Positions 34,025 to 45,853 of a stretch of 64,000 bases of DNA are shown in pieces. A program made the position numbers and the translations under genes. The DNA lies in NCBI GenBank assembly GCA_001632435.1, contig KV424042.1, positions 33,376-97,375 on the forward strand, in the 5' to 3' direction. How positions within the stretch are numbered: the stretch's first letter is position 1; the number at the start of each line of letters is the position of its first letter. A model generated the notes under the pieces. It was not told the DNA's origin. It did no database searches and saw only the letters and a list, made by a program, of their open reading frames with translations. This DNA is from Calocera cornea HHB12733. Lineage: Eukaryota > Basidiomycota > Dacrymycetes > Dacrymycetales > Dacrymycetaceae.

Positions 34025-36242
34025 GGTTGCTGTGTGAGCTGAAGTGGTGATAGGGAGTGTGGGGCTGCGAGGTGAGAACTGCGCTGAGTAGGCTGGGTAT
34101 GTTTTTGGTCCCCACTTTATAGATTTTGAGCATCCGAGACGGTCGGGGACGGCGCTTAGGCGGCTTTCTTGGTACAGCAGCTTTCGCGGGTGGAAGACAA
34201 GAAGGTTACGTAGTGCGCGGTACCGGCCCCAAGCAGTGGTTATGCTTGCAAGACGGCGGCGACTCAATGCACGGAAATCTCCAAGAAAGAAGAGAAGGCA
34301 CTTAGTGGCCCGTCGTTTCAGAAAGAGCGGACAGTGATGACGAGTTTCTCGGGACCGAGGAAAGATAAAAATTCGCCGCCGAAGTTTCCTACGTACGACA
34401 AGAGCGTTTAGCTTGAAAGGCCGCCGGAAGGACGGTACCCGGTAGGTCCAGAGCATGTCATGCGACGGGTTATTACCTCGTGATGTGGGGTTGTACGCGT
34501 AACTGGGAGGACGGCAAGCCAAATAGCGATGAAAAGGTACGGCACCGAAGAAGATTCGGGAGTCGGTCTCAGGCCGAGGGCAGTTATGACGTTAAACGGT
34601 GAAGTTTTACCTGATGGCGACTGCCGAGCAAGCAACGAACATCACGTGTGGCAATCAGGCGCTCTTGCCCCGCGTCTTCCTCGCCCGATCCACGTGTCTT
34701 CTTTCTTGATCATTCGTGTGATCCCTTGATGGATCGAGTGATATATATATATGGATGGCCTGGACACTTAGCGAATACGAAATTCTCTGAAGGATAGTCT
34801 GCCGGAATGTTCGCGTTGCCTTACGTGATGAGCTTCCTTTCTGGCATATTCTCGGCGAGCTAGCTGCATGCCACCGGACTGGCGACATTCGTCTCTTCTG
34901 GTACAGCATCACCGAGGAAGTAGCGAATGACACAATGCTTGTTGCCCATGACCGGCATGAACATAGTCTTCGTAGTACTGTGATCTCTCAGATATTAGAT
35001 GATTTACAACTGAGCCTAGTACTCGTCTTCGGTGGATCGGGGGTTTTGTGGGAAGTCTAAAGTCGTTGTAGTTCAGCACCAACGTAGTTAACGAGCTTAT
35101 GACGAGGCTCTCATAGCAATGGGCGTTGCTCGCAACAGTGCGGTTCTCCCTTTGCGGATCGGTGGGGAGGAGAGTCGGGTCCCCGTGCCACCTCCGTAGG
35201 AGTTCTACTCGGATCTTCTCGCCTCATTTCGCCAAAGGGAGGGAATCTTCTTGATCCGCGTGTATTAGCGACATGATGTTGTCTCCCCTTCTCGGGCTAG
35301 CTGAGTGCCACCGCATCACAGACTTGGCAGATTGACGGCACCGACGGAATTGCACGTTGTCTATGGAACCGACACTTGGCAAAACCCGGGTTACTGTTTT
35401 CGGGCGGCGGGACGAGCAGGTGTGTGGCAAAGCTGTTCTTTTGAGAAACGGTCCAGGCTCTGGCTGAAATGGTAAATGAGATAGAAGGTTCTCCAGTTCC
35501 GATGCGTGTGTCCAAATGAATCAATTCACCAAAAGCAGTGGTAGTTGGGACCGTCTGCCCCTTGAGCTGTTATCGATGGCCACCCCTGTCGACTTTCTCG
35601 GCGACCAAGTACCAATGCGAGTTTTGCAAAGACCCCCCTGTCTCACATATAACTTGGAGTGCAGCGAGGAGCTCTGTCCGCAGAAACTTGAATACATCCA
35701 CCCACGGGCCACTCTACACCCCAAAACTGGGCAGTGATATTAGATTGATGGGCCTCAGGCAGTGTCGTTCATGTTCTCCGGCGTTCCCAAGTACAACCCT
35801 CCGAGCCGAGCAAGAGACTGACAGTTATGAAGGGGCGCCTTGGAATGGCCCGGCAGTATATCAAAGATGAGGCACGCAAAGACCAAAGCCCGGAAATGTG
35901 ACTGGATTCCCAGCCTTCGGAGTGGTGACGCTTTTCGACCAGTCATTGCCACCCAGCTGTTCCTGGCGCCAAATGGTCTGGAAACGAAGAAGTGGATATG
36001 TCAGGGCTGTTATCGCAGGTCATATTAGGAAACCAGAGGCAGGGAAATGCCGATCACCATCCTAGCAATCAAACACAGATTAGCAAGGTATTGTGTACGT
36101 GTTTCCATGACGCTGCATGACTCGTCGTCTAAGGGTGGCATCGGAGGCGACCGTGACCCACGATGTGCGGCGCGTCGACGCGCCTTCCCTCAAGCGCCCG
36201 AACCCTCGGTCCCCTACACCAAAATTTAGCCATCCTACCATC
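34025..36242. other. Gene-poor stretch, 2.2 kb
   Basis: Promoter of the secreted protein at the left and of GMP synthase at the right. An (AT)n run of about 14 nt is at 34742-34755. A short frame at 35516-35737 contains WDRLPLELLSM, faintly reminiscent of an F-box start, with no continuation. Two degenerate similar stretches (ctcggcgagctagctgcatgccaccgg near 34850 and ctcgggctagctgagtgccaccg near 35290, quoted in parts) hint at old repeats. Confidence 0.5.
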
Positions 36243-38305
36243 ATGGCTGCCCCTGCCATTCACGACTCTTACGACTCAATTCTCATTCTCGACTTCGGTT
36301 CTCAAGTACGTCTTGTCTGCCTAAGTAGACATGAACGGCAAGCTTAACGAGCCTGCTTGATTTTACAGTACAGTCACCTGATTACGCGACGATGCCGTGA
36401 GATCAATGTGTATTGCGAGATGCTGCCCTGCACGCAGAAGATGGCAGATCTGGACTGGAAGCCGAAGGGTGAGAGCAAGCTGGTATTGCATTATTACACG
36501 AAGCTAATTATGTCCGGGATGTAGGTATTATCCTGTCTGGTTCGCCCTTCTCTGTGTACGAAGAAGGCGCACCCCATGTAGACCCCGCTGTCTTCGATTA
36601 CGGTGTGCCTGTACTCGGTGTCTGCTACGGCCTGCAGGTCAGTCAAAGGGTCTCAGACGAAGATCAACTTATTAATGACGCCGCAGGAAATCGCGTTGAA
36701 TCATGGTGGCAAGGTCGACCCATGCGACCATCGCGAGTATGGCTTTGCAGAGCTCCAGGTCATCAAGCTTGGACCAGGGCATGAACTTGCGGATAAGCTT
36801 TTCGCGGGCATCGATAGAGAGATGCAGGTACGCGATGTGCATGACCTCAGATCTGTGTTGCTCTACTGACCTGCTGAGGAGGTCTGGATGTCCCACGGTG
36901 ATCAAGTCTCCGCCCCCCCACCCCATTTCAACATCATTGGCAAGACTTCAACCGCACCGTTCGCTGCTCTGGCACACGAATCCAAGCCGATCTTTGGCGT
37001 GCAGTTTCACGCCGAGGTGACGCATAGTCCGAGGGGAAAGGAGGTGATCAAGTCGTTCGTGCTCAATATCTGCCAATGCAAGGCGAACTGGACTATGGTA
37101 TGTCCTCGATATTGCGCGAACGACTGGACAGGATTTGACTATGGTGCAGGAAACATTCATCGACAAAGAGATCGCTCGCATTCGGCAGATCTGCGGCGAG
37201 AAGGGACGCGTCATTGGCGCTGTTAGTGGTGGCGTGGATAGCTCAGTTGCGGCAAAGCTTATGCATGAGGCGATCGGTGACCGGTATGTTTTCCTTTGGA
37301 CTTCGATCTCAGATCAGAGACCTTACATCCTCTTAGATTCCACGCCGTTCTTGTCGACAACGGAGTGCTGCGGGAGAACGAAGCCAAGCAGGTACACAAG
37401 ATGTTGTCTGAAGACCTGGGCGTGAACCTCACAGTTGTCGACGCGTCCGACCGCTTCCTCGACAAGCTGGAGGGCGTCGAGGATCCGGAACAAAAGCGCA
37501 AGATCATTGGAAACACTTTCATCCACGTGTTTGAAGAGGAGGCCGCCAAGATCGAGGCGATGGCTGAGAAGGAATTGGAGACGAATCCTGACGGAGAGGT
37601 CAAGGGGAAGATCGAATGGCTCCTTCAGGGAACGCTCTACCCGGATGTCATCGAGAGCATCAGCTTCAAGGGCCCGAGTGCCACCATCAAGACGCATCAC
37701 AATGTCGGAGGTCTGCTCAAGGACATGAAACTGAAGCTTATCGAGCCGTTGCGAGAACTGTTTAAGGGTCAGTTAATTTCTAACTTGTCTCCTGCTACGT
37801 GCTCATGTCCATGCGCTCTAGACGAGGTTCGTGCTCTTGGTAGGTTGCTGGGTATTCCAGCCCACCTCGTCGGCCGTCACCCGTTCCCTGGGCCTGGTCT
37901 CGCTATCCGCATCCTTGGACCTGTTACCCGAGACCAGGTAAAGATCGCCCAGAAAGCTGACACGATCTTCATCGATGAGATCCGCAAAGCCGGCCTGTAC
38001 GACCAGATCAGCCAGGCATTCGTCGTTCTCCTGCCTGTCAAAGCTGTCGGCGTGCAGGGCGACAGGCGGACGTACGATCAGGTTGTCACCCTCCGTGCTG
38101 TGCAGACAGAGGACTTCATGACGGCCGATTGGTATGTCTTCCCGCCTGAAGTGCTGCGGCGCATCTCGTCGCGCATTACGAACGAGGTGTCCGGTGTCAA
38201 CCGGGTCACCTACGATATCTCTTCCAAGCCGCCAGGCGTAAGACGTTCCCCCGCCTTGTCTTCCATACACTGATCTCTCGCGTCTAGACCGTTGAATGGC
38301 TGTAA
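36243..38305 (+). CDS. GUA1: GMP synthase (glutamine-hydrolysing)
   Basis: Converts XMP, ATP and glutamine to GMP, the last step of guanine nucleotide synthesis. Nine exons: 36243-36305, 36369-36468, 36525-36637, 36687-36827, 36882-37097, 37150-37283, 37337-37767, 37822-38237 and 38288-38305, giving 543 residues. The class I amidotransferase domain has ILILDFGSQ, the nucleophile in GVCYGLQ (Cys88), and [11 protein letters not shown] with the catalytic His and Glu. The ATP-pyrophosphatase domain has the PP-loop SGGVDSS (about 237-243), and the C-terminal dimerisation domain has [14 protein letters not shown] and [20 protein letters not shown]. The last exon encodes only five residues (TVEWL), one beyond the usual EW-type ending. 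Confidence 0.96.
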
Positions 38306-38579
38306 AGTAAGTAGTGAGAAGTGCCTTGGGGTCAGGCACGCCAGGCACCTAGACAATGGTAAATCAAGCGCGTGGATTATAATGCTACCAGGCAACTTGG
38401 TTCCCTATTACATCGATTTGCATTCTGAGGGGTGATGATATATGATGTAAAAATACAAACATGCACCGAGAATGCGACATGCTAGTGATCCACCGACGTA
38501 CCGTGACGACTGAACCATGTAATAACGAACGCTTTGAGATGCAAAGCGGATATGAAGATGCCCATGCAATAAGTTATGT

Positions 38580-41500
38580 CTAGTTCTGAACCGCAGCCGT
38601 TTGCTCTACGGGAGGCTCATCCTCACTCGTTGCCGGCTCCTCGTACGGCAGCGTCTCCTTCCACTTCTCCGCCACGGGCTCGCCCTTGAACACTTCCAGC
38701 AGTACCTGGCGAACATCCTCGACGTACACGAAGCGGATACCGGTCTTGACGCTCTTAGGGACGTTCTCCTCGATATCAGCGCGGTTCGCTGCAGGTGCCA
38801 GAATGGTTTTGATACCTGCACGATGTGCGGCCAAGATCTTCTCCTTCAGACCGCCCACAGGCAGTACCTGTCCGACAAGGGATATTTCGCCAGTCATAGC
38901 TATTGTTACAAGTCAGTCTCAGTCTTCTGCAAGTATGCAAAGGACTCACCAATATCAGGATCAATCTTAGTGTTGGTGAAGAGGGACACGAAGGCAGACA
39001 AGATTGCTGTCCCAGCACTGGGGCCCTCCTTGCCAATGCCACCTTCCGGCATATGCAGGTGCACATCACGGTCGTTCAGCCACTGCTCCGACTCGTTCTT
39101 CGTCAGCCCGAGGCTGTACGCGTGCGCCTTGACCCAGCTAAGGCCGATCTGCGCGCTCTCGCGGATGACCTCGCCCAGCTTGCCGGTGAGCTGCAGACCG
39201 CCCTTACCGGGCATGGACGTAGCCTCGATAGGCATGACCGAGCCTGAGCCGTTGCCCAGGTAGCCGAGACCCGTGCTGACACCCGCAGGAGGAGCCTTGA
39301 CGTACATCCTGTCCTTGTGGTAGATAGGCGGGCCGACGTAGTCCTTCAGGTTGTCCGTGCCGATGCGGATATGCACCGTGTTGGGAACGGTCAGCGGCTT
39401 GCGTTCTTGGGTTGTGACAGTCGTCTTGTGGTGCTCGTGCTGCGGGACAGAACCGCTGGGATTTGGTTGTTGTTCCTCGACGGTGGCGGCAGCCTCGTCT
39501 TGCACCTCTGCGGAAGTGGCTTCCGCTTCGGGCAGGGCATCCTCGCCCAGATCTTGAACAATCTTCAGGGCCGCTTTCCGGTAGATCTGGAATGGGGTCA
39601 GTTCGACGCCCTCAAGCAGCATATATGGGAAACGCACCTTGTCAATATGCTTCTTCAGATTCCTCACTCCACTCTCGCGGCAATAATACTTGATAAGAGA
39701 ATCGATCGCCGCCGGCTCGAGCGTCACGTCCACATCCTTCAATCCGCTGGCCTCGCGAGCCTGAGGGGCGAGGTACTTGTCCGCAATGACCGACTTCTCG
39801 TCCGCCACATACCCGGACACCTCGAGCACCTCCATGCGATCCAGCAGCGGCGCCGGGATGGTATCGAGGACGTTGGCGGTGCACACGAACAGCACGCGGG
39901 AGAGGTCGACGGGCACGTCCATGTAGTGGTCGAGGAAGGCCGTGTTCTGCTCCGGGTCGAGCATCTCGAGCAGCGCGCTGGCCGGGTCGCCGTTATGCCC
40001 GCGTCCGATCTTGTCCACCTCGTCGATCAGCACGAGCGGGTTCTCGGTGCCGACGCGCTTGAGCGCCTGGATGATCTTGCTCGGGAGTGCACCGACGTAC
40101 GTGCGCCGGTGGCCCTTGATCTCCGCGACGTCGGTGAGGCCGCCGACGGAGAAGCGGAAGAACTGCCTGTTCAACGCGCGCGCGATGGACTTGCCGATGC
40201 TGGTCTTGCCCACACCGGGCGGGCCGACGAAACAGATGATCTTGCCCTCGACCGTGCCGCGGAGCTTGCCGACGGCGAGGAACTCGAGGATGCGGGACTT
40301 GACGTCCTGCAGGCCGTAGTGGTCCTCTTCCAGGACCTTGGTCGCGTGCGCGATGGAGTAGTTCTCGATCGAGTGGACGCCCCAGGGAATCTGAGAATCA
40401 TCAGCACCATGCCCTCTTCTGAAAGACAATGTACGCACCTGAGTCAGCCAGTCCAGATAGTTCCTCGTGACGTTCGCCTCGCTCGCCGCCGGCTCGAGAT
40501 GCTGCAGCTTGTTAAGCTCCTCGTCAAACACCTTCCTAACCACCTCTGGCATCTTGAGCGCCTCTGCGCGCTCCTTAAACTTCTCAATCAGCTTATCCTT
40601 GCCATCGCTCTCCATCCCGAGCTCCTTCTTGATTCCCTTGAGCTGCTCCATGAGGAAGTACTCGCGCTGGCGCTTCTGGATCTTGCTCTCGACGTCGCGC
40701 GAGATCTTGCTCTGCAGCTGGGCGTTGATGAGCTCCTTCTTGAGGACGAGGAGGGCCTTCTGCAGCCGGTCTTCGATGACGAGGCTCTCGAGCACGTCCT
40801 GCAGCTCGCCGACCTCGCCCGTCGACACGGCCGCGGCGAAGTCGGCGAGCTTGTCCGGCTCGTCGAAGATGTTGGACGCGGTCTGGGAGATGGTGAAGTT
40901 CGTAATCTGGTCCCGGAAGAGCGGGTTCAGCGCGGCGATGTCCTTGAAGACGGAGACGATCTCGGCCATGACGGCCCGGATTGTCTGGTTCGACTTGTTG
41001 TACGGCTGCGCGTGCATGTTCTCCGTCTTGACGATCGAGATCGGGTAGTCTTTCAGGAAGGACGTTTGGATGGGGCCTGCAGCAATAAGATTACGTGTAT
41101 GCTCTCGAGAAAAACTGCAGACGCACTGGAAACGACAGAACTAGCGTCGATCGGCTCTGTATCCTCCTTCTCGCCCTTCTCGCCCTTCTCCACCTCACCC
41201 TCAACCTCCTCCACCGGCTGGACCTTGGCCGCAGGCACACCTCCCTGCCCAGGGGTGATAAGCTCCGTCATCCTGATCCTCCTATGCGGGTACAGCACGG
41301 CGGTCAAGCTCTCCTCCTTGTCCGCGCCCTCCTTCCCCTCTCCCCCAGTAGCAGGGAATATGCTAGTAATCTGGGCAAACACGCCGACCTTGTGCACCGA
41401 GTTGATGTCCGTGATGACGTCGCTGTCCGCGTCCTCGTCCTTGAGCAAAAAGGCACCGAGGTACGGCTGGCCACGCTTCAGCATCTCCTTGATCGCTGCG

Positions 41501-42147
41501 ACGACGGCCGGGTTGCGCACGACGACGGCTTTGTAGAAGCCGGGGAAGAGCGGCCGGCGCGTGATGGGCAGGGCGAGCAGGACCGGGTAGATTTCCGGGA
41601 CGGTGTTCTTCGCGAGAGAGGTGGGCGTCTGAGGTTGTTCGGGCGGCGGGGACTCGGGCGGCGGGGTGGAGCTCGGGGAGGAATCGGACGGGTCGTCCCC
41701 AGAAGAGGACGAGGATGAGGATGAGGAAGCCGAGGATGGTGGAGCAGCGCCGCCCGAATCGCCGGGCTCGTCAGCGGCGAGCTGCACATGCGCTTCGTCC
41801 TGCCCAGCCGGTGGCTCATGATCCCTCCCCTGTATCTCCCCCTCTGCCTCCCCCTGTGCCTCCTCAGACTCCGCCTCTTGACCCTCAGCAGCAGCCTTGG
41901 GCTTCGGGTACCCCCTCCCACTGTTGAGCCATCGTGGATACAGGCGCACGCTCGTCTCCCTTGCGAAGAGCGGTGGGCAGGTGGAGAGGTGTCGCCGTGC
42001 CGCTGCGGATGCTGCTGCTGGGCGGAGGGCGTGCGAGGGGAGTGGGAGGCGGAGGCGGGAGGGTCCGGGGTCTGGCCATGGGCTGAGGAGGCGCGGGGAG
42101 CGGGTCGTGCGAGCGAGCAGGCGCGGGGTGGCGGATAGCCAGGACAT
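38580..42147 (-). CDS. PIM1: Lon protease homolog, mitochondrial (Pim1)
   Basis: ATP-dependent serine protease of the mitochondrial matrix. Exons (descending) 41127-42147, 40439-41076, 38950-40390 and 38580-38899 give 1139 residues. A presequence ([24 protein letters not shown]) is followed by a long Glu/Gln and Ser/Pro low-complexity segment with a run of nine Ser, then the Lon N-domain ([18 protein letters not shown]). The AAA+ module has Walker A GPPGVGKT and Walker [10 protein letters not shown]. After an acidic insertion the protease domain follows, with catalytic Ser in GPSAGTA (about 1011) and Lys in GGLKEK (about 1054), the correct 43-residue spacing. It is transcribed divergently from CWC2 across 334 bp. 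Confidence 0.96.
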
Positions 42148-42481
42148 TGTGGAGCGCGGTGCCAGCTGTCGGTCGTAAGGAGCGAGCAGAGAGTGAAAGG
42201 GAAGAGAGGGAAGAGGAGGGAGAAGGGAGAGGGAGCAGTACTAGTGACTAGGAGGGAAAAGCAGCCACGGACGAACGCTGTCGAGCCGAGCGAGCGATGG
42301 TCGTCCGCCCCGGGCTGCTCGTTCTGTCAGCAGCCACAGCGAGTGCGAGAACGACAGCGAAGGGCCGCGTGGTCCTCTTATCACCGACACCGCCACCCGC
42401 AGCACAGCCACCCCTTCCTGCACCCTCCCTCACAGCGGCAACTACCAGTCACCCCGGCTCACAACCACACCACCCACCACC
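42148..42481. promoter_or_regulatory. Divergent promoter region PIM1 / CWC2
   Basis: 334 bp between the two start codons; purine-rich on the PIM1 side and C-rich with cacc repeats before the CWC2 start. Confidence 0.5.
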
Positions 42482-43875
42482 ATGACCTCCCTCGTAGTCC
42501 AGAACTTCCAGCAACCCGTCGCCTTCCCCGCTCTCCAGCCGGGAGAGGACGCGGAGGAGCGCGCAAAGATCATCATGCAGCGCGAGAAACCGGCTAGGAA
42601 GCAGGTCAAGCCCGGCCAGGTCGAGAAGGCCATCCCGGAGCAGACCGGCAAGGAGTACAACATCTGGTACAACAAGTGGGCGGGCGGGGACAGGGAGGAC
42701 AACTACTCCAAGTGCGTCTCCTTCCTTTGATATGTTGGGAAGGGTGGTACTGACCCAGTGCGTATAGCAAAGTCAAGTCCCAAACGCGCTGCAACATCCG
42801 CAAAGACTCGGGCTGGACACGCGGGGACATCACGGGCCAGCGGTACTGCTGCCTCTTCTTCTCGCGCGGCTGCTGTCCCTACGGGTACGAGTGCGCGTAC
42901 CTGCACCGGCTGCCGCTGCCGTCCGACACCCTGCCCGACTCGTCCCTCGACTGCTTTGCGCGCACAAAGTTCTCCGACTACCGCGATGACATGGGCGGCG
43001 TGGGCAGCTTCAATCGCCAGAATCGCACGCTGTATATCGGCAGGATTCGCGAGACCGGCCCGGGCAGCGAGACGGAGGAGGCGGTCATACGGCATTTCAA
43101 GGAGTGGGGCCAGATTGAGAAGGGTGCGTTTCTTCTTCCCATCCTCGTCCCGTCCCACCGTATACTGACCCATCCCCCAGTCCGCGTCCTGCAACACCGC
43201 TCCGTCGCCTTCGTGACTTACGTCTCGGAGCTGAATGCGCAATTCGCAAAAGAAGCGATGGCCTGCCAGTCGCTCGACAACGACGAGATCCTGAACGTGC
43301 GGTGGGCGACGGAGGACCCGAACCCGACGTCCAAGGTGCTCGAGATGCAGCGGCTTGAGGACCTGGGGCAGAAGGCCATCGCGGAGAAGATGGACGAGCG
43401 CGTGCTCGATGCCGTGCGCGCGGTCAAGGCGCTTGAGGATGCGAGCAGGCCCGAGGGCGAGGAGGCGCCGGAGGAGGAGGACGAGCTCGAGTATCTGCTG
43501 CCGGAGGAGATACTGGCCGAGGAGGTGCAGGGGGAGGTGGACGAGCGGGTGGGGAGGAAGAGGGACGCGGAGGAGTTTGAGCGGGAGGAGGAGGAGGAGG
43601 AAGCGCCCCCGGCGAAACGCGCAAAGGTGGCTGCGAAGGAGCCAGCAGAGGCGTCGGCACGACCGCTCGTGCCACCGGCCCAACCAGCACCAGCACCAGC
43701 ACCAGCACCAGCAGCCAAGGGCCTACTGAGCGCAGAGACGATGCAGGGGCTCAAGTACTTTGCGGAGATCCGAGCGCGGCAGCAGCAGGAGGGGCTGCGG
43801 CCTGCGAAGGCGGTCGCGAAGCCTGGCGGGCTGGCGCTGGATTATGGGAGTGACGATGACGAGGAGGACGAATAG
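42482..43875 (+). CDS. CWC2: Pre-mRNA-splicing factor Cwc2
   Basis: RNA-binding component of the Prp19-associated complex that contacts U6 snRNA and helps form the active spliceosome. Exons 42482-42711, 42768-43123 and 43181-43875 give 426 residues. NYSNKVKSQTRCNI spans the first splice junction. The Torus/zinc-finger core is RYCCLFFSRGCCPYGYECAY with the closing His in LHRLPLP (C3H type). The RRM begins TLYIGRIRETGPGSETEEAV and continues with VRVLQHRSVAFVTYVSEL and NDEILNVRWATEDPNP. The C-terminal tail is Glu-rich, then contains an (AP)n run, and ends in DYGSDDDEEDE. The conserved half is strongly diagnostic. Confidence 0.95.
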
Positions 43876-44052
43876 CAGTGACTGCAGATCATCTGGTTCG
43901 CTAGGCGTCGATCCGGTGCGCGTGCGAGACCGCTTGTGCTACACGTAATACATTGTAGGATAGAAGAGGATCCGGTAAGTTAATAGACTGTGCATCTCAC
44001 AAAAGAGACTCGGTGGGGGGAGTCCAAAGAGGCAGGAAAGGGGAAGAGGCAC

Positions 44053-45534
44053 TCATGCGTCTTCATCTTCCTCGTCGCTCTCCCCGTCGTCGTCCTCCTC
44101 GTGCCCGTTCACACCATTCGCGCCATTCGCACCGTTCATGCCATGCACGCTCCCACTCCCACTCCCACTCCCGCCGGCTTCGCCGCTCCCACTCCCACTG
44201 GCGCTCCCCCCACCATCCCCGACCGTCCCCTCCAAGTCCATCTCCCGGAAGCCCTCGTTCATCTCCCTGATCCTGCGCTCCTCCTCCCTCTCGTCCTCCT
44301 CCGCCCGTTGGCGGCGGTACGCGGTGATGTCCCACCCTTCGTCGTCGTCTGGCGCTTCTTCCTCCTCCTCTTCCCTGAACCATTCTGGGTTGTACGTGAA
44401 CTGGATTGAGCGTCAGTATCAGACCTACAAAGCGGGAAGGGGAAGAGAAATGGTAAGGAGGACGCACCAGGTCCCTCCCGCTCATGCCCGTGCTCTTTCC
44501 TGCCGCAGCCTGGCCAGCCTTAACAGCGCGCATCGCGTCCTCCTCCGCAGCCTTCTTATTCTGCCGTGTCTGCTTCCATTTCGCAAAGCTTTCGGCGTTC
44601 ACGGGCGTCAGGTTCGACCCGAGCTTGTGCCTCTCCACCTCGAGGAACTCTTCAATCGTGATCTCCTCCTTCTTCGCGTCCTCCGCGGCCTTCTTGGCCT
44701 GCGACTTGAGCACAAAGCCCGGCGGGAGCGCGTGTCGGTACATGCATTTCTCGCCTGCACATGAGTTCAGCCGGATTCAGAGTGGCGCAGCGCACGTAGG
44801 CTTACCATTCGGGCACTCCCAGAACCAACCAAACATCCCTTTTTCGATCGCTTCGATGAAGAACTTGCACACAATATCCGTCGTTGTGCGCGGGTTGCCC
44901 TGCTTAGACAGCACGACGTTCCTCAGCTTCTCCTCGTCCCAAGTGTCCATCGTGTCGTTGAGCTTCTCCTCCCTTGTGTCCGAGTAGATATCGCGCTTCT
45001 CCGTCTTGCGCCCCACGTTCAGATCGTGCGAGAACTTGCACTTGGTCCCCTTGTCGCAGTGACCCGTCTTGAAGTACACGCAGAGCACCGTCTTCGGGTC
45101 GACACCGAACGGCACCTTCTGTTGGACCTGCACGGGCTTGAACAGGTCCGCCTCCTGCTTCTTCCTCTTCTCCTCGTCGGCCTTGGCCTTGGCCTTGAGC
45201 TGATTTTCCTTCTCCTTTGCAAGCTGCGGAAGGAGTCAGAACATAGGGTCATGATAGGAGGAGAGATGGGCGTACCGCTGCGGGGCTCTTGCCAGTCATA
45301 GATTGCTGCTGCTGGATAATCTGCACTTGCTTCTGCACCCTTGCAGATTTATTTTTCTGTATTCCGATCAGTCTCTGTCTCATCCCACCCCAAGCGAAGT
45401 ATCGCACATTCTTCATGCCAAAAGTCTAATGGCGTGTCAGCGCACGCTCCACCCAGCCCGATCAAGCCCGCACGCACCTTGTCATCCTTCACCTTGGAGG
45501 TCGACCCCTGCTTCGGGGGTTGCTTTGGAGGCAT
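44053..45534 (-). CDS. TMA46: Tma46/ZC3H15-type CCCH zinc finger protein (DFRP1)
   Basis: Partner of the translation GTPase Rbg1/DRG1; ribosome-associated. Exons (descending) 45478-45534, 45408-45425, 45276-45356, 44806-45223, 44468-44754 and 44053-44400 give 402 residues. The N-terminus [14 protein letters not shown]...[17 protein letters not shown] fits the family only if the 18-nt exon 45408-45425 is included. Two CCCH fingers follow: [19 protein letters not shown] and [12 protein letters not shown]...[13 protein letters not shown] (wide spacing, typical). The DFRP domain continues with [16 protein letters not shown] and [13 protein letters not shown]. The C-terminus is acidic with Gly-Ser and Asn-Gly-Ala repeats, ending SDEEDEDA. 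Confidence 0.93.
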
Positions 45535-45853
45535 GCTGGGCTAGACGGTTGTAACGCTGTCGGAGTGAGATATGAGATAAGGTATACAAGAGCCGTGTGG
45601 TGTGAGGCGGGGTTGACCAGCAAAGGGGTCGATGGCAAGGGTCGAGTCGGCGATGACCTCAAGAGCGAGACTGCAAAAGCCTGAAGGTCGGGAAAGGTCA
45701 TGGAAAGGTTCCGGATTGGGGCGCACTGTGGGGACGCGGTTCCCCGTTCGACGCGTTCCGTGGTGAGCATCACTCTGGAATAAACCACCACGTACACCTG
45801 TTTCATTGCGCTCTATCAGATCGAATAGCACTAGCTTTGTTTCGAGTAGCATC

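Noticed and set aside
35516..35737. Possible F-box fragment (WDRLPLELLSM)
   Set aside because: Only about ten residues resemble an F-box, no downstream leucine-rich part follows, and it stops after 73 codons.
39317..41536. Long plus-strand open frame of 739 codons
   Set aside because: It lies antisense to the Lon protease exons, is rich in Arg/Leu/Asp/Val as expected of a mirror frame in GC-rich coding DNA, and has no domain.
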